64,000 nt of DNA. Source: Pseudomonas wayambapalatensis. Its GTDB lineage: Bacteria > Pseudomonadota > Gammaproteobacteria > Pseudomonadales > Pseudomonadaceae. The notes below the pieces were generated by a model. That model was given only the letters and a program-made list of their open reading frames with translations. It was not told where the DNA came from and made no database searches. The DNA is taken from contig CP077096.1 in the NCBI GenBank assembly GCA_014268975.2, forward strand, positions 367,001 through 431,000, written 5' to 3'. Of the stretch, positions 53,318-62,770 are shown piece by piece; position 1 is the first letter of the stretch, and the number at the start of each line of letters is the position of its first letter. The translations under genes and the position numbers were made by a program.

Positions 53318-54376
53318 ATGAACCACACCACTCCGGGCGCACACATGCACGTGCGCGGCATCCACAAGCGTTTCGGCGCGTTTACTGCGCTGAACGACGT
53401 GTCCCTGGACATTGCCGCCGGCGAGCTGGTCTGCCTGCTCGGCCCCTCCGGCTGCGGCAAGACCACCCTGCTGCGTTGCATCGCCGGCCTCGAACGCCAG
53501 GACCGTGGCTCGCTGTACATCGGCGAACGGGATATTTCCGATCTGCCGCCCCAGGCCCGTGACTACGGCATCCTGTTCCAGTCCTACGCGCTGTTCCCCA
53601 ACCTCACCGTCGAAGCCAATATCGCTTATGGCCTGACGGGTGGCAGCCGCGACCAGTCGCGTCAGCGGGTCGCCGAAATGCTCGAGCTGGTTGGCCTGGC
53701 CGGCAGCGAAAAGAAATACCCCAGCCAGCTCTCCGGTGGCCAGCAACAGCGTGTGGCCCTGGCCCGTGCGCTGGCGCCAGCGCCGTCGGTGCTGTTGCTC
53801 GACGAGCCAATGTCGGCGCTGGATGCGCGGGTGCGCGAGCACTTGTGCACCGAGCTGCGCCAACTGCAGCGCAAGCTGGGCATCACCACGCTGATGGTTA
53901 CCCACAACCAGGACGAGGCCATGCTGATGGCCGACCGCATCGCCGTGATGAATAACGGGCAGGTCGAGCAGTACGCCTCCCCGCAGGATATCTACGACCG
54001 GCCTGCCACACCGTTCGTTGCCGAGTTCGTCGGTCAGGGCAACTGGCTGCCTTTCCAGCGCCATGACGACAGTCACGCCCAGGTGGGCAGCATGAGCATG
54101 CGTCTGGCTCCGGGCGCGGCGAGTGCGCGCAGTGGCCGGCTGTTCTGCCGCCCGGAGGCGATCATGGTCAATCCGGTGGTACACGAGGAGAACCTGTTTC
54201 CGGCCAAGGTGCGTGAGCTCACCTTTCTCGGCAACCGCTGCCGCATGAGCTTCGAGCTCAAGGCCTTGCCGGGGCACGCGTTGCTCGCGGAGCTGGCGCC
54301 CGAAGCCATGCCGCGCCTGGGCTCGCAGGATATCTGGGTGGGCCTGCCACCGCAGAGCCTGCAGGTGTTTGCCTGA
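53318..54376 (+). CDS. 2-aminoethylphosphonate-type ABC transporter ATP-binding protein
   Basis: 352-residue ATPase. Walker [10 protein letters not shown], signature LSGGQQQRVAL, Walker B VLLLDEPMSALD and switch LMVTHNQDEAM (the usual HDQ is HNQ here). A TOBE-like regulatory region follows from about residue 240. It belongs to the iron/phosphonate/thiamine-type group; the 577-residue-type fused permease and HD oxygenase gene downstream point to the PhnT2-type importers of 2-aminoethylphosphonate. The permease ATG begins one base after its stop. Confidence 0.85.
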   Translation: MNHTTPGAHMHVRGIHKRFGAFTALNDVSLDIAAGELVCLLGPSGCGKTTLLRCIAGLERQDRGSLYIGERDISDLPPQARDYGILFQSYALFPNLTVEANIAYGLTGGSRDQSRQRVAEMLELVGLAGSEKKYPSQLSGGQQQRVALARALAPAPSVLLLDEPMSALDARVREHLCTELRQLQRKLGITTLMVTHNQDEAMLMADRIAVMNNGQVEQYASPQDIYDRPATPFVAEFVGQGNWLPFQRHDDSHAQVGSMSMRLAPGAASARSGRLFCRPEAIMVNPVVHEENLFPAKVRELTFLGNRCRMSFELKALPGHALLAELAPEAMPRLGSQDIWVGLPPQSLQVFA

Positions 54377-54377
54377 G

Positions 54378-56102
54378 ATGGCCGCGCCCATGAGCGTATC
54401 GCTGGCCGCCGTCAAGGCCGCACCAGGTGGTGGCATCGCCCTAGGTGATCGCCTGTTCGTGGTCGGTGGCAAGAGTCTGCTGTTGCTCCTGCTGCTGCTG
54501 GCAGTGCTGATGCCGCTGCTGGCCATCTTCTGGCGTGGTTTCAGCGGCGAGGCGGGCCAGGGCGGTGGCCTGCAGGCGGCCGCCGAGCTATTTGCCAGCG
54601 ACAACTTTCGCTGGCTGCTCGGCAACAGCCTGGCGGTGGCTTTCAGCGTGGCGCTGATCGTCGTGCCGCTGGCCTACGTGTTCGCCTATGCCCTGCAACG
54701 CACGCTGATCCCGGCCAAGGGCTTGTGGCGCGGGATTTCATTGCTGCCGCTGCTGGCGCCGTCGATGCTGCCGGCCATTGCGCTGGTCTACCTGTTCGGC
54801 AACCAGGGCCTGCTGCGTGCACTGCTGAGCGACAACATCTATGGCTTCTGGGGGATCGTGCTCGGCGAGGCGATCTACACCTTCCCGCATGCCCTGATGA
54901 TCCTGCTGTCGGCGCTGTCGCTCGCCGATGCGAGGCTGTTCGACGCGGCTTCGAGCATGGGCGCAGGACCGTGGCGGGCCTTTTGCAGCATCACCTGGCC
55001 GGCCACGCGCCAAGCGGTGTTCGCCGCGTTCTGCCTGGTGTTCACCCTGACCATCACCGACTTTGGCGTGCCGGTGGTGGTCGGTGGCGACTATCAGGTG
55101 CTGGCACTGGAAGCCTACAAGGCGGTGGTCGGCCAACAGCAGTTCGGCCGTGGCGCCCTGATCGGCATGGTCCTGCTGGTGCCGGCGCTGCTCAGCTTCG
55201 GCGTCGATGCCTGGCTGCGCCGCCGCCAGGGCGAGGCGATGAGCGGGCGCGCGCAGGTATTCGAGCCCCAGCCTTCGCGTCGTCGCGATGCCTGCTTCCT
55301 GACCATCGTGGTGCTGGTCTGCGCAGCGCTGCTGGGGGTGATCGGCATGGCGGTGTATTCGTCGCTGGTCACCTTCTGGCCCTACAACCTGACGCTTTCG
55401 TTCAAGCACTACCTGTTCGACGAGACCGCTGGTGGCGGCTGGCTGGCCTACCGCAACAGCGTGACCATGGCCCTGTGCTGCGCCGTGATCGGCAGCGTGG
55501 TGATCTTTACCGGCACCTACCTGATGGAGAAAACCCAAGGCCAGCGCCTGCTCAACCAAGCCTTGCGCCTGCTCAGCTTCGTACCGATGGCGGTGCCAGG
55601 GCTCGTCCTGGGCCTGGGCTACGTGTTCTTCTTCAACCTCGCCGGCAACCCGCTGCATGTCTTCTACGGCAGCATGGCGTTGCTGGTGGTCTGCACCATC
55701 GCTCACTACCTGACCACCGCACAGATGACCGCAAGCACTGCGCTGCGCCAGCTCGATGGTGAGTTCGAAGCGGCTGCGCTGTCGCTCAAGGCGCCGCTGT
55801 ACCGGCATTACCTGCGCGTCACCGTACCGATCTGCCTGCCTGCACTGCTGGATATCGTGCGCTACCTGTTCGTCTCCGGGATGACCACGGTGTCGGCGGC
55901 GATCTTCCTCTACAGCCCCGACACGATCCTGGCCGCCGTCGCCGTATTGAACATGGACGATGCCGGCAACGTTGGCGGTGCTGCGGCGATGTCCACCCTG
56001 ATCCTGCTCACCAGCGCCACGGCCTCGCTGCTGCTGGCGGGGGCCTCGCGCGGTCTGTTGCGCCGCTCCCAGGCCTGGCGCCAGCGCGCGCCCAAACCCT
56101 GA
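54378..56102 (+). CDS. 2-aminoethylphosphonate-type ABC transporter permease, two fused permease halves
   Basis: 574-residue inner-membrane protein with two MetI-type permease units in one chain (about 12 helices). The two EAA-type loops are FDAASSMGAGPWRAFCSITWPA and FEAAALSLKAPLYRHYLRVTVP. Family annotation for this fused form is PhnU2. The start is ATG 54378, one base after the ATPase stop; TTG 54369 is less likely. Confidence 0.85.
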   Translation: MAAPMSVSLAAVKAAPGGGIALGDRLFVVGGKSLLLLLLLLAVLMPLLAIFWRGFSGEAGQGGGLQAAAELFASDNFRWLLGNSLAVAFSVALIVVPLAYVFAYALQRTLIPAKGLWRGISLLPLLAPSMLPAIALVYLFGNQGLLRALLSDNIYGFWGIVLGEAIYTFPHALMILLSALSLADARLFDAASSMGAGPWRAFCSITWPATRQAVFAAFCLVFTLTITDFGVPVVVGGDYQVLALEAYKAVVGQQQFGRGALIGMVLLVPALLSFGVDAWLRRRQGEAMSGRAQVFEPQPSRRRDACFLTIVVLVCAALLGVIGMAVYSSLVTFWPYNLTLSFKHYLFDETAGGGWLAYRNSVTMALCCAVIGSVVIFTGTYLMEKTQGQRLLNQALRLLSFVPMAVPGLVLGLGYVFFFNLAGNPLHVFYGSMALLVVCTIAHYLTTAQMTASTALRQLDGEFEAAALSLKAPLYRHYLRVTVPICLPALLDIVRYLFVSGMTTVSAAIFLYSPDTILAAVAVLNMDDAGNVGGAAAMSTLILLTSATASLLLAGASRGLLRRSQAWRQRAPKP

Positions 56103-56133
56103 TCCGACTGTCCACCTCTTAAGGAGCTGCCTC

Positions 56134-57156
56134 ATGTTCAAGCCACTTGCCCTTGTTGCTGCCGTATCTGCCGTGTTCAGCCTGCACGCCTCGGCGGCCG
56201 CCACCCAGCTGACCGTCTACACCGCCTTGGAAGCCGAGCAGCTCAAGAGCTACAAGCAGGCCTTCGAGAAGGCCAACCCGGATATCGAGATCAAATGGGT
56301 GCGGGACTCCACCGGCATCATCACCGCCAAGCTGCTGGCCGAGAAAGACCGCCCGCAGGCCGACGCGGTGTGGGGCCTGGCAGCCTCCAGCCTGGCCATC
56401 CTCGATCAGAACGGCATGCTCGATGCCTACGCGCCGAAAGACCTGGGCAAGATCGCACCGAATTACCGCGACGCCGCCAACCCGCCAGCCTGGGTGGGGA
56501 TGGACGTGTGGGCCGCGACGATCTGTTTCAACACCATCGAGGCCGAGAAGCAGGGCCTGAGCAAGCCGGTGAGTTGGCAGGACCTGACCAAGCCCGAGTA
56601 CAAGGGCAAGATCGTCATGCCCAACCCTGCCTCGTCCGGCACCGGCTTCCTGGATGTCAGTGCCTGGCTGCAGACCTTCGGCGAGCCCCAGGGCTGGGCC
56701 TACATGGACGCCCTGCACCAGAACATCGGGCAGTACGTCCATTCTGGTTCCAAGCCCTGCAAGCTGGCGGCGGCGGGCGAGTTCCCGATCGGCATCTCGT
56801 TCGAGTACCCGGCCGTGCAGCTCAAGCGCCAGGGTGCGCCGCTGGACATCGTGCTGCCCAAGGAAGGCCTGGGCTGGGAAATCGAGGCCACGGCGGTGAT
56901 CAAGGGCACGCCTAAGGCTGACGCAGCCAAGCGCCTGGCGGATTTCTCGGCCAGTCCAGCGGCCATGGAGCTGTACAAGGACAACTTCGCCGTGCTGGCC
57001 GCGCCGGGCATCGCCAAGCCGCAGACCGAACTGCCGGCCGACTATGAGCAACGCCTGATCAAGAACGACTTTGCCTGGGCGTCGAAGCACCGCGACCAGA
57101 TCCTGGCCGAATGGCGCAAGCGCTATGACGGCAAGTCGGAGAAGGTGGCACAGTAA
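56134..57156 (+). CDS. 2-aminoethylphosphonate-type ABC transporter periplasmic binding protein
   Basis: 340-residue exported binding protein (signal ending LHASAAATQ). Blocks LTVYTALEAEQLKSYKQAFEK, LLAEKDRPQADAVWGLAAS and MPNPASSGTGFLDVSAW fit SBP family 1/6 of the iron- or phosphonate-binding type (PhnS2). AAGGAG site. The HD oxygenase gene starts 51 bases later. Confidence 0.85.
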   Translation: MFKPLALVAAVSAVFSLHASAAATQLTVYTALEAEQLKSYKQAFEKANPDIEIKWVRDSTGIITAKLLAEKDRPQADAVWGLAASSLAILDQNGMLDAYAPKDLGKIAPNYRDAANPPAWVGMDVWAATICFNTIEAEKQGLSKPVSWQDLTKPEYKGKIVMPNPASSGTGFLDVSAWLQTFGEPQGWAYMDALHQNIGQYVHSGSKPCKLAAAGEFPIGISFEYPAVQLKRQGAPLDIVLPKEGLGWEIEATAVIKGTPKADAAKRLADFSASPAAMELYKDNFAVLAAPGIAKPQTELPADYEQRLIKNDFAWASKHRDQILAEWRKRYDGKSEKVAQ

Positions 57157-57207
57157 GTAGCTCTACATTCAACAGGCCTATCCTCACGACGCCAGGACCC
57201 TACCGCG

Positions 57208-57756
57208 ATGCCCAGCTCAGCCCAGATCATCGACAACACCTTCGCCTTGTATGAGCGCCACGGCGCCGACGACTACATCGGCGAAGCCATCACCCAGATC
57301 GAGCACATGTCCCAGGCCGCGCAACTGGCCATGGCCGAAGGCTTCGACGACGAGGTCGTGCTCGCTGCGTTCTTCCACGACATCGGCCACCTCTGCGGCG
57401 GTGACGCCAGCATGGGTGGGTATGGTGTGGTCAGCCATGAGCGTATCGGCGCCGAGTATCTGCGCCGTTGTGGGTTCGGCGAACGCATGGCGCGGCTGGT
57501 GGAGTTCCACGTGGAGGCCAAGCGCTACCTGACCTTGCGCAAGCCGGGCTATTACCAGCGGCTGAGCGAGGCGAGCCGGCGCACCTTGGGTTACCAGGGG
57601 GGCGTGATGAGCGATGCCGAGGCCGATGCCTTCGAGCGCGACCCGCTGTTTGCGGTGAGCCTGCGCATGCGTGAGTGGGACGAGATGGCCAAGGAGGTCG
57701 GGGTGCCGGTGCTGGACATGGCGGTGTTGAAAGGGAAGGCGCTGGCCTTGATCTGA
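57208..57756 (+). CDS. PhnZ/TmpB-like HD-domain diiron oxygenase, phosphonate-linked
   Basis: 182-residue cytoplasmic HD protein of the phosphonate-operon HDIG group. The predicted diiron ligands are His33 (QIEHMSQ), His57-Asp58 (FFHDIGH), His77 (VVSHERIG), His101 (VEFHVEAK) and Asp158 (REWDEM). Tyr23 and Glu26 (DDYIGEAI) match, with a constant shift of one, the substrate-gating Tyr24/Glu27 of PhnZ as I recall it. PhnZ oxidatively cleaves 2-amino-1-hydroxyethylphosphonate to glycine and phosphate; TmpB does the same for the trimethylated analogue. The hydroxylating partner (PhnY or TmpA) is absent from the window. Confidence 0.85.
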   Translation: MPSSAQIIDNTFALYERHGADDYIGEAITQIEHMSQAAQLAMAEGFDDEVVLAAFFHDIGHLCGGDASMGGYGVVSHERIGAEYLRRCGFGERMARLVEFHVEAKRYLTLRKPGYYQRLSEASRRTLGYQGGVMSDAEADAFERDPLFAVSLRMREWDEMAKEVGVPVLDMAVLKGKALALI

Positions 57757-57779
57757 GATTGGGTGCACTCGTTAGCGCG

Positions 57780-57878
57780 TAGGAGCGGCGGTTCGGCGCC
57801 CCGACTTGCCCGCGAAAGGAACACCGCGATGCATGGCACCGGCTACGCCGGTGATCGCGGGACAAGCCCGCTCCCACC
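57780..57878. repeat. Hybrid REP and degenerate REP
   Basis: At 57780-57816 the REP ends GTAGGAGCGG and CTTGCCCGCGAA flank an inserted core cggttcggcgccccga, which occurs in the palindrome at 33576-33614. A degenerate reverse copy follows at 57855-57878. Confidence 0.65.
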
Positions 57879-57935
57879 GGGGTTGGGCAGGCCTCAGATT
57901 TTTGAGCAAGACAGTTGCTCCTACAGAGGAGCGCT

Positions 57936-59300
57936 TCAGATCTGTGACACCAACGCCTCGAGTTGCTCCCGGCGTTCCGCCTGGTTCACCCGTGCGCCCG
58001 GATTGAGCGTCGACCATTGCGGATGCGCCCGTGCCTTGCTCAACGCTTCCGGTAGCTTGCCTTCGCGCCAGGCTTTCTCATCCAGCTCGCCCAGCCGCAC
58101 CCTGTCCTGTGCGGCATGGCCACGGCTGTCCAGGGCGAGCATCAGTTGCTGTTGGCGCAGCGCCAGCAAGCGCAGCACGCTGTCATCCACGGTCAGTTCA
58201 CGCTGACCCTTGAGCTTGCCCAGCAACCGCGATCCGTAATTGCGCGCAGTTTGCAGTGCGCCGCCGGCAATGGCCCCCGCCAGCGCGGCAGCGCCAAGGG
58301 TCAGGCCGCCGACCAGCAGATCGACACCAGCCCCGGCCGCCGCGCCAGCGGCCACACCGCTGCCCAGACGTACGCCCAGCAGCTTCAGGGTCTCGGGGTT
58401 GAACAGGTCATCGCCCCAGCGACCATCCAGCAACGGCAGGTCGCCGGCATTGGCATCCTCACGGCGGAACGCATAGAGCTTGAGCAGCGCCTCGACACAA
58501 CGTTGTTCGCGCTGGCGCACATCCTGGCGCAGCGCCTCGATGGCCTTGGCTTCAGCGGCAGGCTCTGCCTCGACGCTGCGTCGGCAGGCGGCACAGTCGA
58601 GCAGCAGCTCGGCGATCAGGCGCTTGCCGCTGTGCTGGCGGGCCTGGCGCTGGGCCTGCTGGTCGTCGATCAAGCGCTGCAGGGCGGGGCGGGATTTCTC
58701 CAGTAGCAGGGCAAGGCTTTCGTAGAGGCGGCGCTCGCCGTCCTCGGGCGGGGCCACGCTGTCGAACCGCACCAGCGCATGCAGCCCCAGGCGGGCCAGG
58801 GCCTCACGCCACTCCGGCTCGCGGTGCTGGCTACTGGCGACGAAGTTGAGTACCGGTAGCAACGGCTTGCCGCAACTGGCGAGCACCTCCAGTTCATCAC
58901 GGTACTTGGCCAGCACCGGCTCGCGTGCGTCGATCACGTAAAGACCGGCATTGCTCGCCTGCACCTGGCGCAGCACCTTGGCTTCCTGTTCGAAACGCTG
59001 GCGTGCCTCGCTGCCCTGGAGAAAACGTTCCAGGCGGGCTGGGCCGTCGAGACGTTCACCGGGACGCTCCAGGCGCTCCAGATAGTCGAGCAAGGCGATG
59101 GCGTCCTCCAGGCCGGGGGTATCGTAGAGCTCGAGCAGGGGCTCGCCCTCCACCGACAGCCGCGCGCCTTCGACATGGCGGGTAGTGCTGGGGCGATGGG
59201 AGACCTCACCGAAGCCGACATCACGGGTGAGGGTGCGCAGCAGCGAAGTCTTGCCGACGTTGGTGTGGCCGACCACGGCCAGCTTGAGCGGATCAGTCAT
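57936..59300 (-). CDS. GTPase with C-terminal membrane-associated region (DUF3482 family)
   Basis: 454-residue protein. An Era/Der-like G domain opens it: G1 is AVVGHTNVGKTSLL, G3 LYDTPGLEDA; the G4-type motif is not certain (VLNFVASSQ region). The DUF3482 part follows, including a Gly/Ala-rich hydrophobic stretch (SGVAAGAAAGAGVDLLVGGL) that may enter the membrane. ATG 59300 has a GGAG site at good distance; 59306 is too close to it. Its start overlaps the end of the DUF2868 membrane protein gene. Function is unknown. Confidence 0.82.
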   Translation of the reverse strand: MTDPLKLAVVGHTNVGKTSLLRTLTRDVGFGEVSHRPSTTRHVEGARLSVEGEPLLELYDTPGLEDAIALLDYLERLERPGERLDGPARLERFLQGSEARQRFEQEAKVLRQVQASNAGLYVIDAREPVLAKYRDELEVLASCGKPLLPVLNFVASSQHREPEWREALARLGLHALVRFDSVAPPEDGERRLYESLALLLEKSRPALQRLIDDQQAQRQARQHSGKRLIAELLLDCAACRRSVEAEPAAEAKAIEALRQDVRQREQRCVEALLKLYAFRREDANAGDLPLLDGRWGDDLFNPETLKLLGVRLGSGVAAGAAAGAGVDLLVGGLTLGAAALAGAIAGGALQTARNYGSRLLGKLKGQRELTVDDSVLRLLALRQQQLMLALDSRGHAAQDRVRLGELDEKAWREGKLPEALSKARAHPQWSTLNPGARVNQAERREQLEALVSQI

Positions 59301-60684
59301 GGCCATGCTCCAGCCAGGTCAGGGGCGAGGTGTCGGCGTGGGGCAGGCCGAGGCGATCGAGGGCTTCGTGCCAGTCGCCCAGGCGGGCGGCGTCCAGTGC
59401 CTGGCCAGGCAAGGCCTGGAGCAACCAGATGCGTGTGGCGCCTGCGTTGCGCGCGAGTTCGGCGAGCAACGCCAGGCTGCCACGATCAGGCGAGCGGCGC
59501 GGATCGCAGGCGATGGCCAGGCGCGCCGGAGGAAAGCGGCTGAGCTGCTCGAGCAGTTTGTTGCGCGATTCGCGGCTGTCGAGCACACCGGCGTTAGTCA
59601 CCGTGGGCGGCAGCTTGGGCGGCCAGTTGCGCTGGTCGTCCAGCTCCAGGCCCACCAGCAGGGCGCCGCTGCTGCCGGTTTCCAGCTGGCCGGCCTCGAA
59701 CTGCGGCAGGTGCTCGGGGGCGGCGTCCTGGACACCGATGCGCTCGCTGCGTGGCATCAGCGCTTCACGCAGATGGGCATGGCCTGGCAGGCTGAGGTCC
59801 AGGGCGAGTTGCCTGCGGCCCTGGCGCCAGCGCCACAGGCACAGGATGGCCAGCAGCAGACGTGGCAGCAGGCCGTACACCAGCACCACGCCGAGCAGCC
59901 AGCTGGCCCAGGCCTGACGGGCGATGTCCAGGCTCGGCAAAGTCGCGCCGCTGGCGCGGATCATGTTTTCGTCGGGAATACCGAAACCCAGCAGCGAGGG
60001 CAGGGCGCCGAGGGCGTTGGTCAGGGCGATGAAGGGTTCGGCGGCGAGCAGGGTGGTCTCCCAGACGAAGCCGTAACGTCGGGTCGCCAGCAGCGCCAGC
60101 AGCATGCCCAGCGCCGCGCTCATCGCCAGCAGCCACAGGCCATGCACCAGCAGGCCGAGCAGCCAGCGATTGAGGCGCTTGCGCTGCAGCAGCACCAGCA
60201 GGGCGGGGGCCAGGTGCGCGGCCTTGGCATCACGGGCGAAGCGTTCGCTGAGCCATAGCCAGAGCCGGCCCAAGGCCGCGCCCTGCTCGCCAGCGAAGAA
60301 GAAGCCCAGGGCCCAGCCGATCAGCAACACCAGGTTCAGGCCCAGCAGGCTGCCCAGCGCCCAGAACACATTCACCGGGCGTTGGCCGTCACCCAGCGCC
60401 GCGAGACCGAGGCCCGCGCCGCTGAGTACGGCGATGATCATCAGGGCCAGCAGGGCCAGGCGTGCCCCCTGCTTCCAGTGGCGCAGGGCCTGGGTCATGC
60501 CGTCGCGCTCGGCCAGCCACAGTGCGCGATGCTCGATGCGTGTCGCCAGGTCGCCGCCTTGCTGGCGCGCGCGGCGGTTGGCTTCCTGGTCCTCCAGGGG
60601 CCCGGCGTGTTCTTCGCGCAGGCGCACCGCTTCGGTGAGCCAGCGTTTGTCCAGTTCGGTCGGTGCAGTCACAAGGTCTTCCAT
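59293..60684 (-). CDS. DUF2868 membrane protein
   Basis: 463-residue membrane protein. Four to six helices: LALLALMIIAVLSGAGLGLAAL, LLGLNLVLLIGWALGFFFAG, LLGLLVHGLWLLAMSAALGMLLAL and ASWLLGVVLVYGLLPRLLLAIL. A soluble domain forms the C-terminal third. The gene overlaps the GTPase gene by 8 bases, so the two should act together; this pair is found beside folA in other pseudomonads from memory. Function unknown. Confidence 0.82.
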   Translation of the reverse strand: MEDLVTAPTELDKRWLTEAVRLREEHAGPLEDQEANRRARQQGGDLATRIEHRALWLAERDGMTQALRHWKQGARLALLALMIIAVLSGAGLGLAALGDGQRPVNVFWALGSLLGLNLVLLIGWALGFFFAGEQGAALGRLWLWLSERFARDAKAAHLAPALLVLLQRKRLNRWLLGLLVHGLWLLAMSAALGMLLALLATRRYGFVWETTLLAAEPFIALTNALGALPSLLGFGIPDENMIRASGATLPSLDIARQAWASWLLGVVLVYGLLPRLLLAILCLWRWRQGRRQLALDLSLPGHAHLREALMPRSERIGVQDAAPEHLPQFEAGQLETGSSGALLVGLELDDQRNWPPKLPPTVTNAGVLDSRESRNKLLEQLSRFPPARLAIACDPRRSPDRGSLALLAELARNAGATRIWLLQALPGQALDAARLGDWHEALDRLGLPHADTSPLTWLEHGHD

Positions 60685-60738
60685 TGCACGGGTCGAGGCC
60701 CAAGCATAACCCACGTGCCGGGTGCTATCCTCGCTGGC

Positions 60739-61254
60739 ATGAACACATCACTCCCCCTCAGCCTGATCGCGGCGCTCGCCGAGAACCGCGTGATCGGCAT
60801 CGACAACTCCATGCCCTGGCACCTGCCGGGGGACTTCAAGTACTTCAAGGCCACCACCCTGGGCAAGCCGATCATCATGGGGCGCAAGACCTGGGATTCG
60901 CTCGGGCGACCGCTGCCTGGGCGCCTGAACATCGTCGTCAGCCGCCAGCCCGGGTTGACGCTGGCAGGCGCCGAGGTATTCGCCTCGCTGGACGCGGCAG
61001 TGGCGCGTGCCGAGCAGTGGGCGCGCGAGCAAGGGGTTGATGAGTTGATGCTGATCGGCGGGGCGCAGCTCTACGGGCAGGCGCTGGAGAAGGGGCTGGT
61101 GAGCCGGATGTACCTGACGCGGGTGGAGCTGGCGCCTGAAGGGGATGCCTGGTTCCCGGCGTTCGACGCGGCGCAGTGGGCGCTGGTATCGACCGAACGG
61201 CAGGTCGAGGAAGGCAAGCCGGTGTATCACTTCGAGGTGTGGGACAAGCGATAG
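60739..61254 (+). CDS. folA: Dihydrofolate reductase
   Basis: 171-residue cytoplasmic enzyme, dihydrofolate to tetrahydrofolate with NADPH. Blocks ENRVIGIDNSMPWHLPGDFKYFK, GKPIIMGRKTWDSLGRPLPGR (NADPH phosphate site) and ELMLIGGAQLYGQAL are typical. The acid in the active site is Asp in LPGDFKYF. Length fits DHFR (about 160-170). Divergent from the DUF2868 gene by 54 bases. Confidence 0.96.
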   Translation: MNTSLPLSLIAALAENRVIGIDNSMPWHLPGDFKYFKATTLGKPIIMGRKTWDSLGRPLPGRLNIVVSRQPGLTLAGAEVFASLDAAVARAEQWAREQGVDELMLIGGAQLYGQALEKGLVSRMYLTRVELAPEGDAWFPAFDAAQWALVSTERQVEEGKPVYHFEVWDKR

Positions 61255-61262
61255 GGCTTTTC

Positions 61263-61292
61263 CTGTGGGAGCGGGTTCGTCCGCTCCCACAG
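61263..61292. terminator. REP-derived hairpin between convergent folA and cystine-symporter genes
   Basis: CTGTGGGAGCGG pairs exactly with CCGCTCCCACAG around GTTCGT. It consists of two REP heads without the palindrome core. It lies between two convergent stops 50 bases apart and probably works as a bidirectional terminator. Confidence 0.6.
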
Positions 61293-61304
61293 GGCAAGTG
61301 TTGC

Positions 61305-62696
61305 TCAGGAGTGACTCAGCTCGGCATGCTCGTCCCCGGCCAGTACTTGCTGGTCGGTCTGCTTGAGTAGTTGACTGGTCACCACGCCTGCGGTCATCGA
61401 GCCATTCACGTTCAACGCGGTGCGGCCCATGTCGATCAGCGGCTCGACCGAGATCAGCAGCGCCACCAGCTCGACCGGCAGGCCCATGGCCGGCAGCACG
61501 ATCAGCGCGGCGAAGGTCGCGCCGCCTCCGACCCCGGCAACCCCTGCCGAGCTCAGGGTGACGATGGCTACCAGGGTCGCGATCCACAGTGGATCGAAGG
61601 TGTCGATGCCCACGGCCGGCGCCACCATCACCGCCAGCATTGCCGGATACAGGCCGGCGCAGCCGTTCTGGCCGATGGTCGCGCCGAACGATGCGCTGAA
61701 GCTGGCGATCGACTGTGGCACGCCCAGGCGGCGCGTCTGTGCCTCGATGTTCAGCGGGATGCTGGCGGCGCTGGAGCGGCTGGTGAAGGCAAAGGTCAGC
61801 ACCGGCCAGACTTTGCGGAAGAAGCGCAGCGGGCTGACGCCAGTGAACGCCAGGATCACCCCGTGCACCACGAACATCAGCCCCAGGCCGATGTACGACA
61901 CCACCACGAAGCTGCCCAGCTTGAGGATGTCATCGAGGTTCGAGCTGGCCACCACCTTGGTCATCAGCGCCAGGACGCCATAAGGCGTGAGCTTCATCAC
62001 CAGGCGCACCAGGCGCATGACCCAGGCCTGCAGCACGTCGATGGCCGACAGGGCGCGCTCGCCCTTGTCCTTGTCGTCTTTGATCAGTTGCAGGGCAGCA
62101 AGGCCGAGGAACACGGCGAAGATCACCACGCTGATGATCGAGGTCGGCTTGGCCCGGGCCAGGTCGCCCACCGGGTTGCTGGGGATGAACGACAGCAGTA
62201 GTTGCGGGATGTTGAGGTCGGCGACCTTGCCTGCGTAGTCGCTGTTGATGGCCTGCAGGCGCGCGGTTTCCTGGACGCCTGCCACCAGGCCCTCGGCACT
62301 GAGGCCGAACAGGTTGGTCAGGGCGATGCCGATCAGTGCGGCAATGGCTGTGGTCAGCAGCAGGGTGCCGATGCTCAGCACGCTGATCCGGCCAAGGGCC
62401 GAGGCGTTGTGCAGACGTGCCACCGCGCTGAGGATCGAGGCGAAGATCAGCGGCATGACGATCATCTGCAGCAAGCCGACATAGCCGTTGCCGACCAGGT
62501 CGAGCCAGGCGATGGTCGCCTTGAGCACCGGATGACCTGCGCCGTACAGGCTGTGCAGCACCAGGCCGAACAGGACGCCCAGCACCAGGCCAAGCAGCAC
62601 TTTTTTCGCCAGGCTCCAGTCGGTGCGACGGGTTTGCGCCAGGCCCAGCAGCAGGGCCAGGAACGCCAGCAGGTTGAGGGAAAGCGGCAGGTTCAT
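61305..62696 (-). CDS. L-cystine/dicarboxylate:cation symporter, TcyP/YdjN-like
   Basis: 463-residue membrane transporter of the DAACS family. Eight helices plus two re-entrant loops are expected; family blocks are [20 protein letters not shown] (Ser-rich loop) and [20 protein letters not shown]. The closest known proteins are E. coli YdjN (TcyP), an L-cystine importer, rather than glutamate GltP. The start at 62696 has a GGAG site; 62714 is less likely. A strong palindrome upstream fits sulfur-starvation control. Confidence 0.85.
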   Translation of the reverse strand: MNLPLSLNLLAFLALLLGLAQTRRTDWSLAKKVLLGLVLGVLFGLVLHSLYGAGHPVLKATIAWLDLVGNGYVGLLQMIVMPLIFASILSAVARLHNASALGRISVLSIGTLLLTTAIAALIGIALTNLFGLSAEGLVAGVQETARLQAINSDYAGKVADLNIPQLLLSFIPSNPVGDLARAKPTSIISVVIFAVFLGLAALQLIKDDKDKGERALSAIDVLQAWVMRLVRLVMKLTPYGVLALMTKVVASSNLDDILKLGSFVVVSYIGLGLMFVVHGVILAFTGVSPLRFFRKVWPVLTFAFTSRSSAASIPLNIEAQTRRLGVPQSIASFSASFGATIGQNGCAGLYPAMLAVMVAPAVGIDTFDPLWIATLVAIVTLSSAGVAGVGGGATFAALIVLPAMGLPVELVALLISVEPLIDMGRTALNVNGSMTAGVVTSQLLKQTDQQVLAGDEHAELSHS

Positions 62697-62770
62697 TGAA
62701 GCTCCGTGAAGCAAAAGTAGGAATCGCCTCTGTGAGCGATTGCGAACGGAAATGCTAACAGTCTGAAAAC

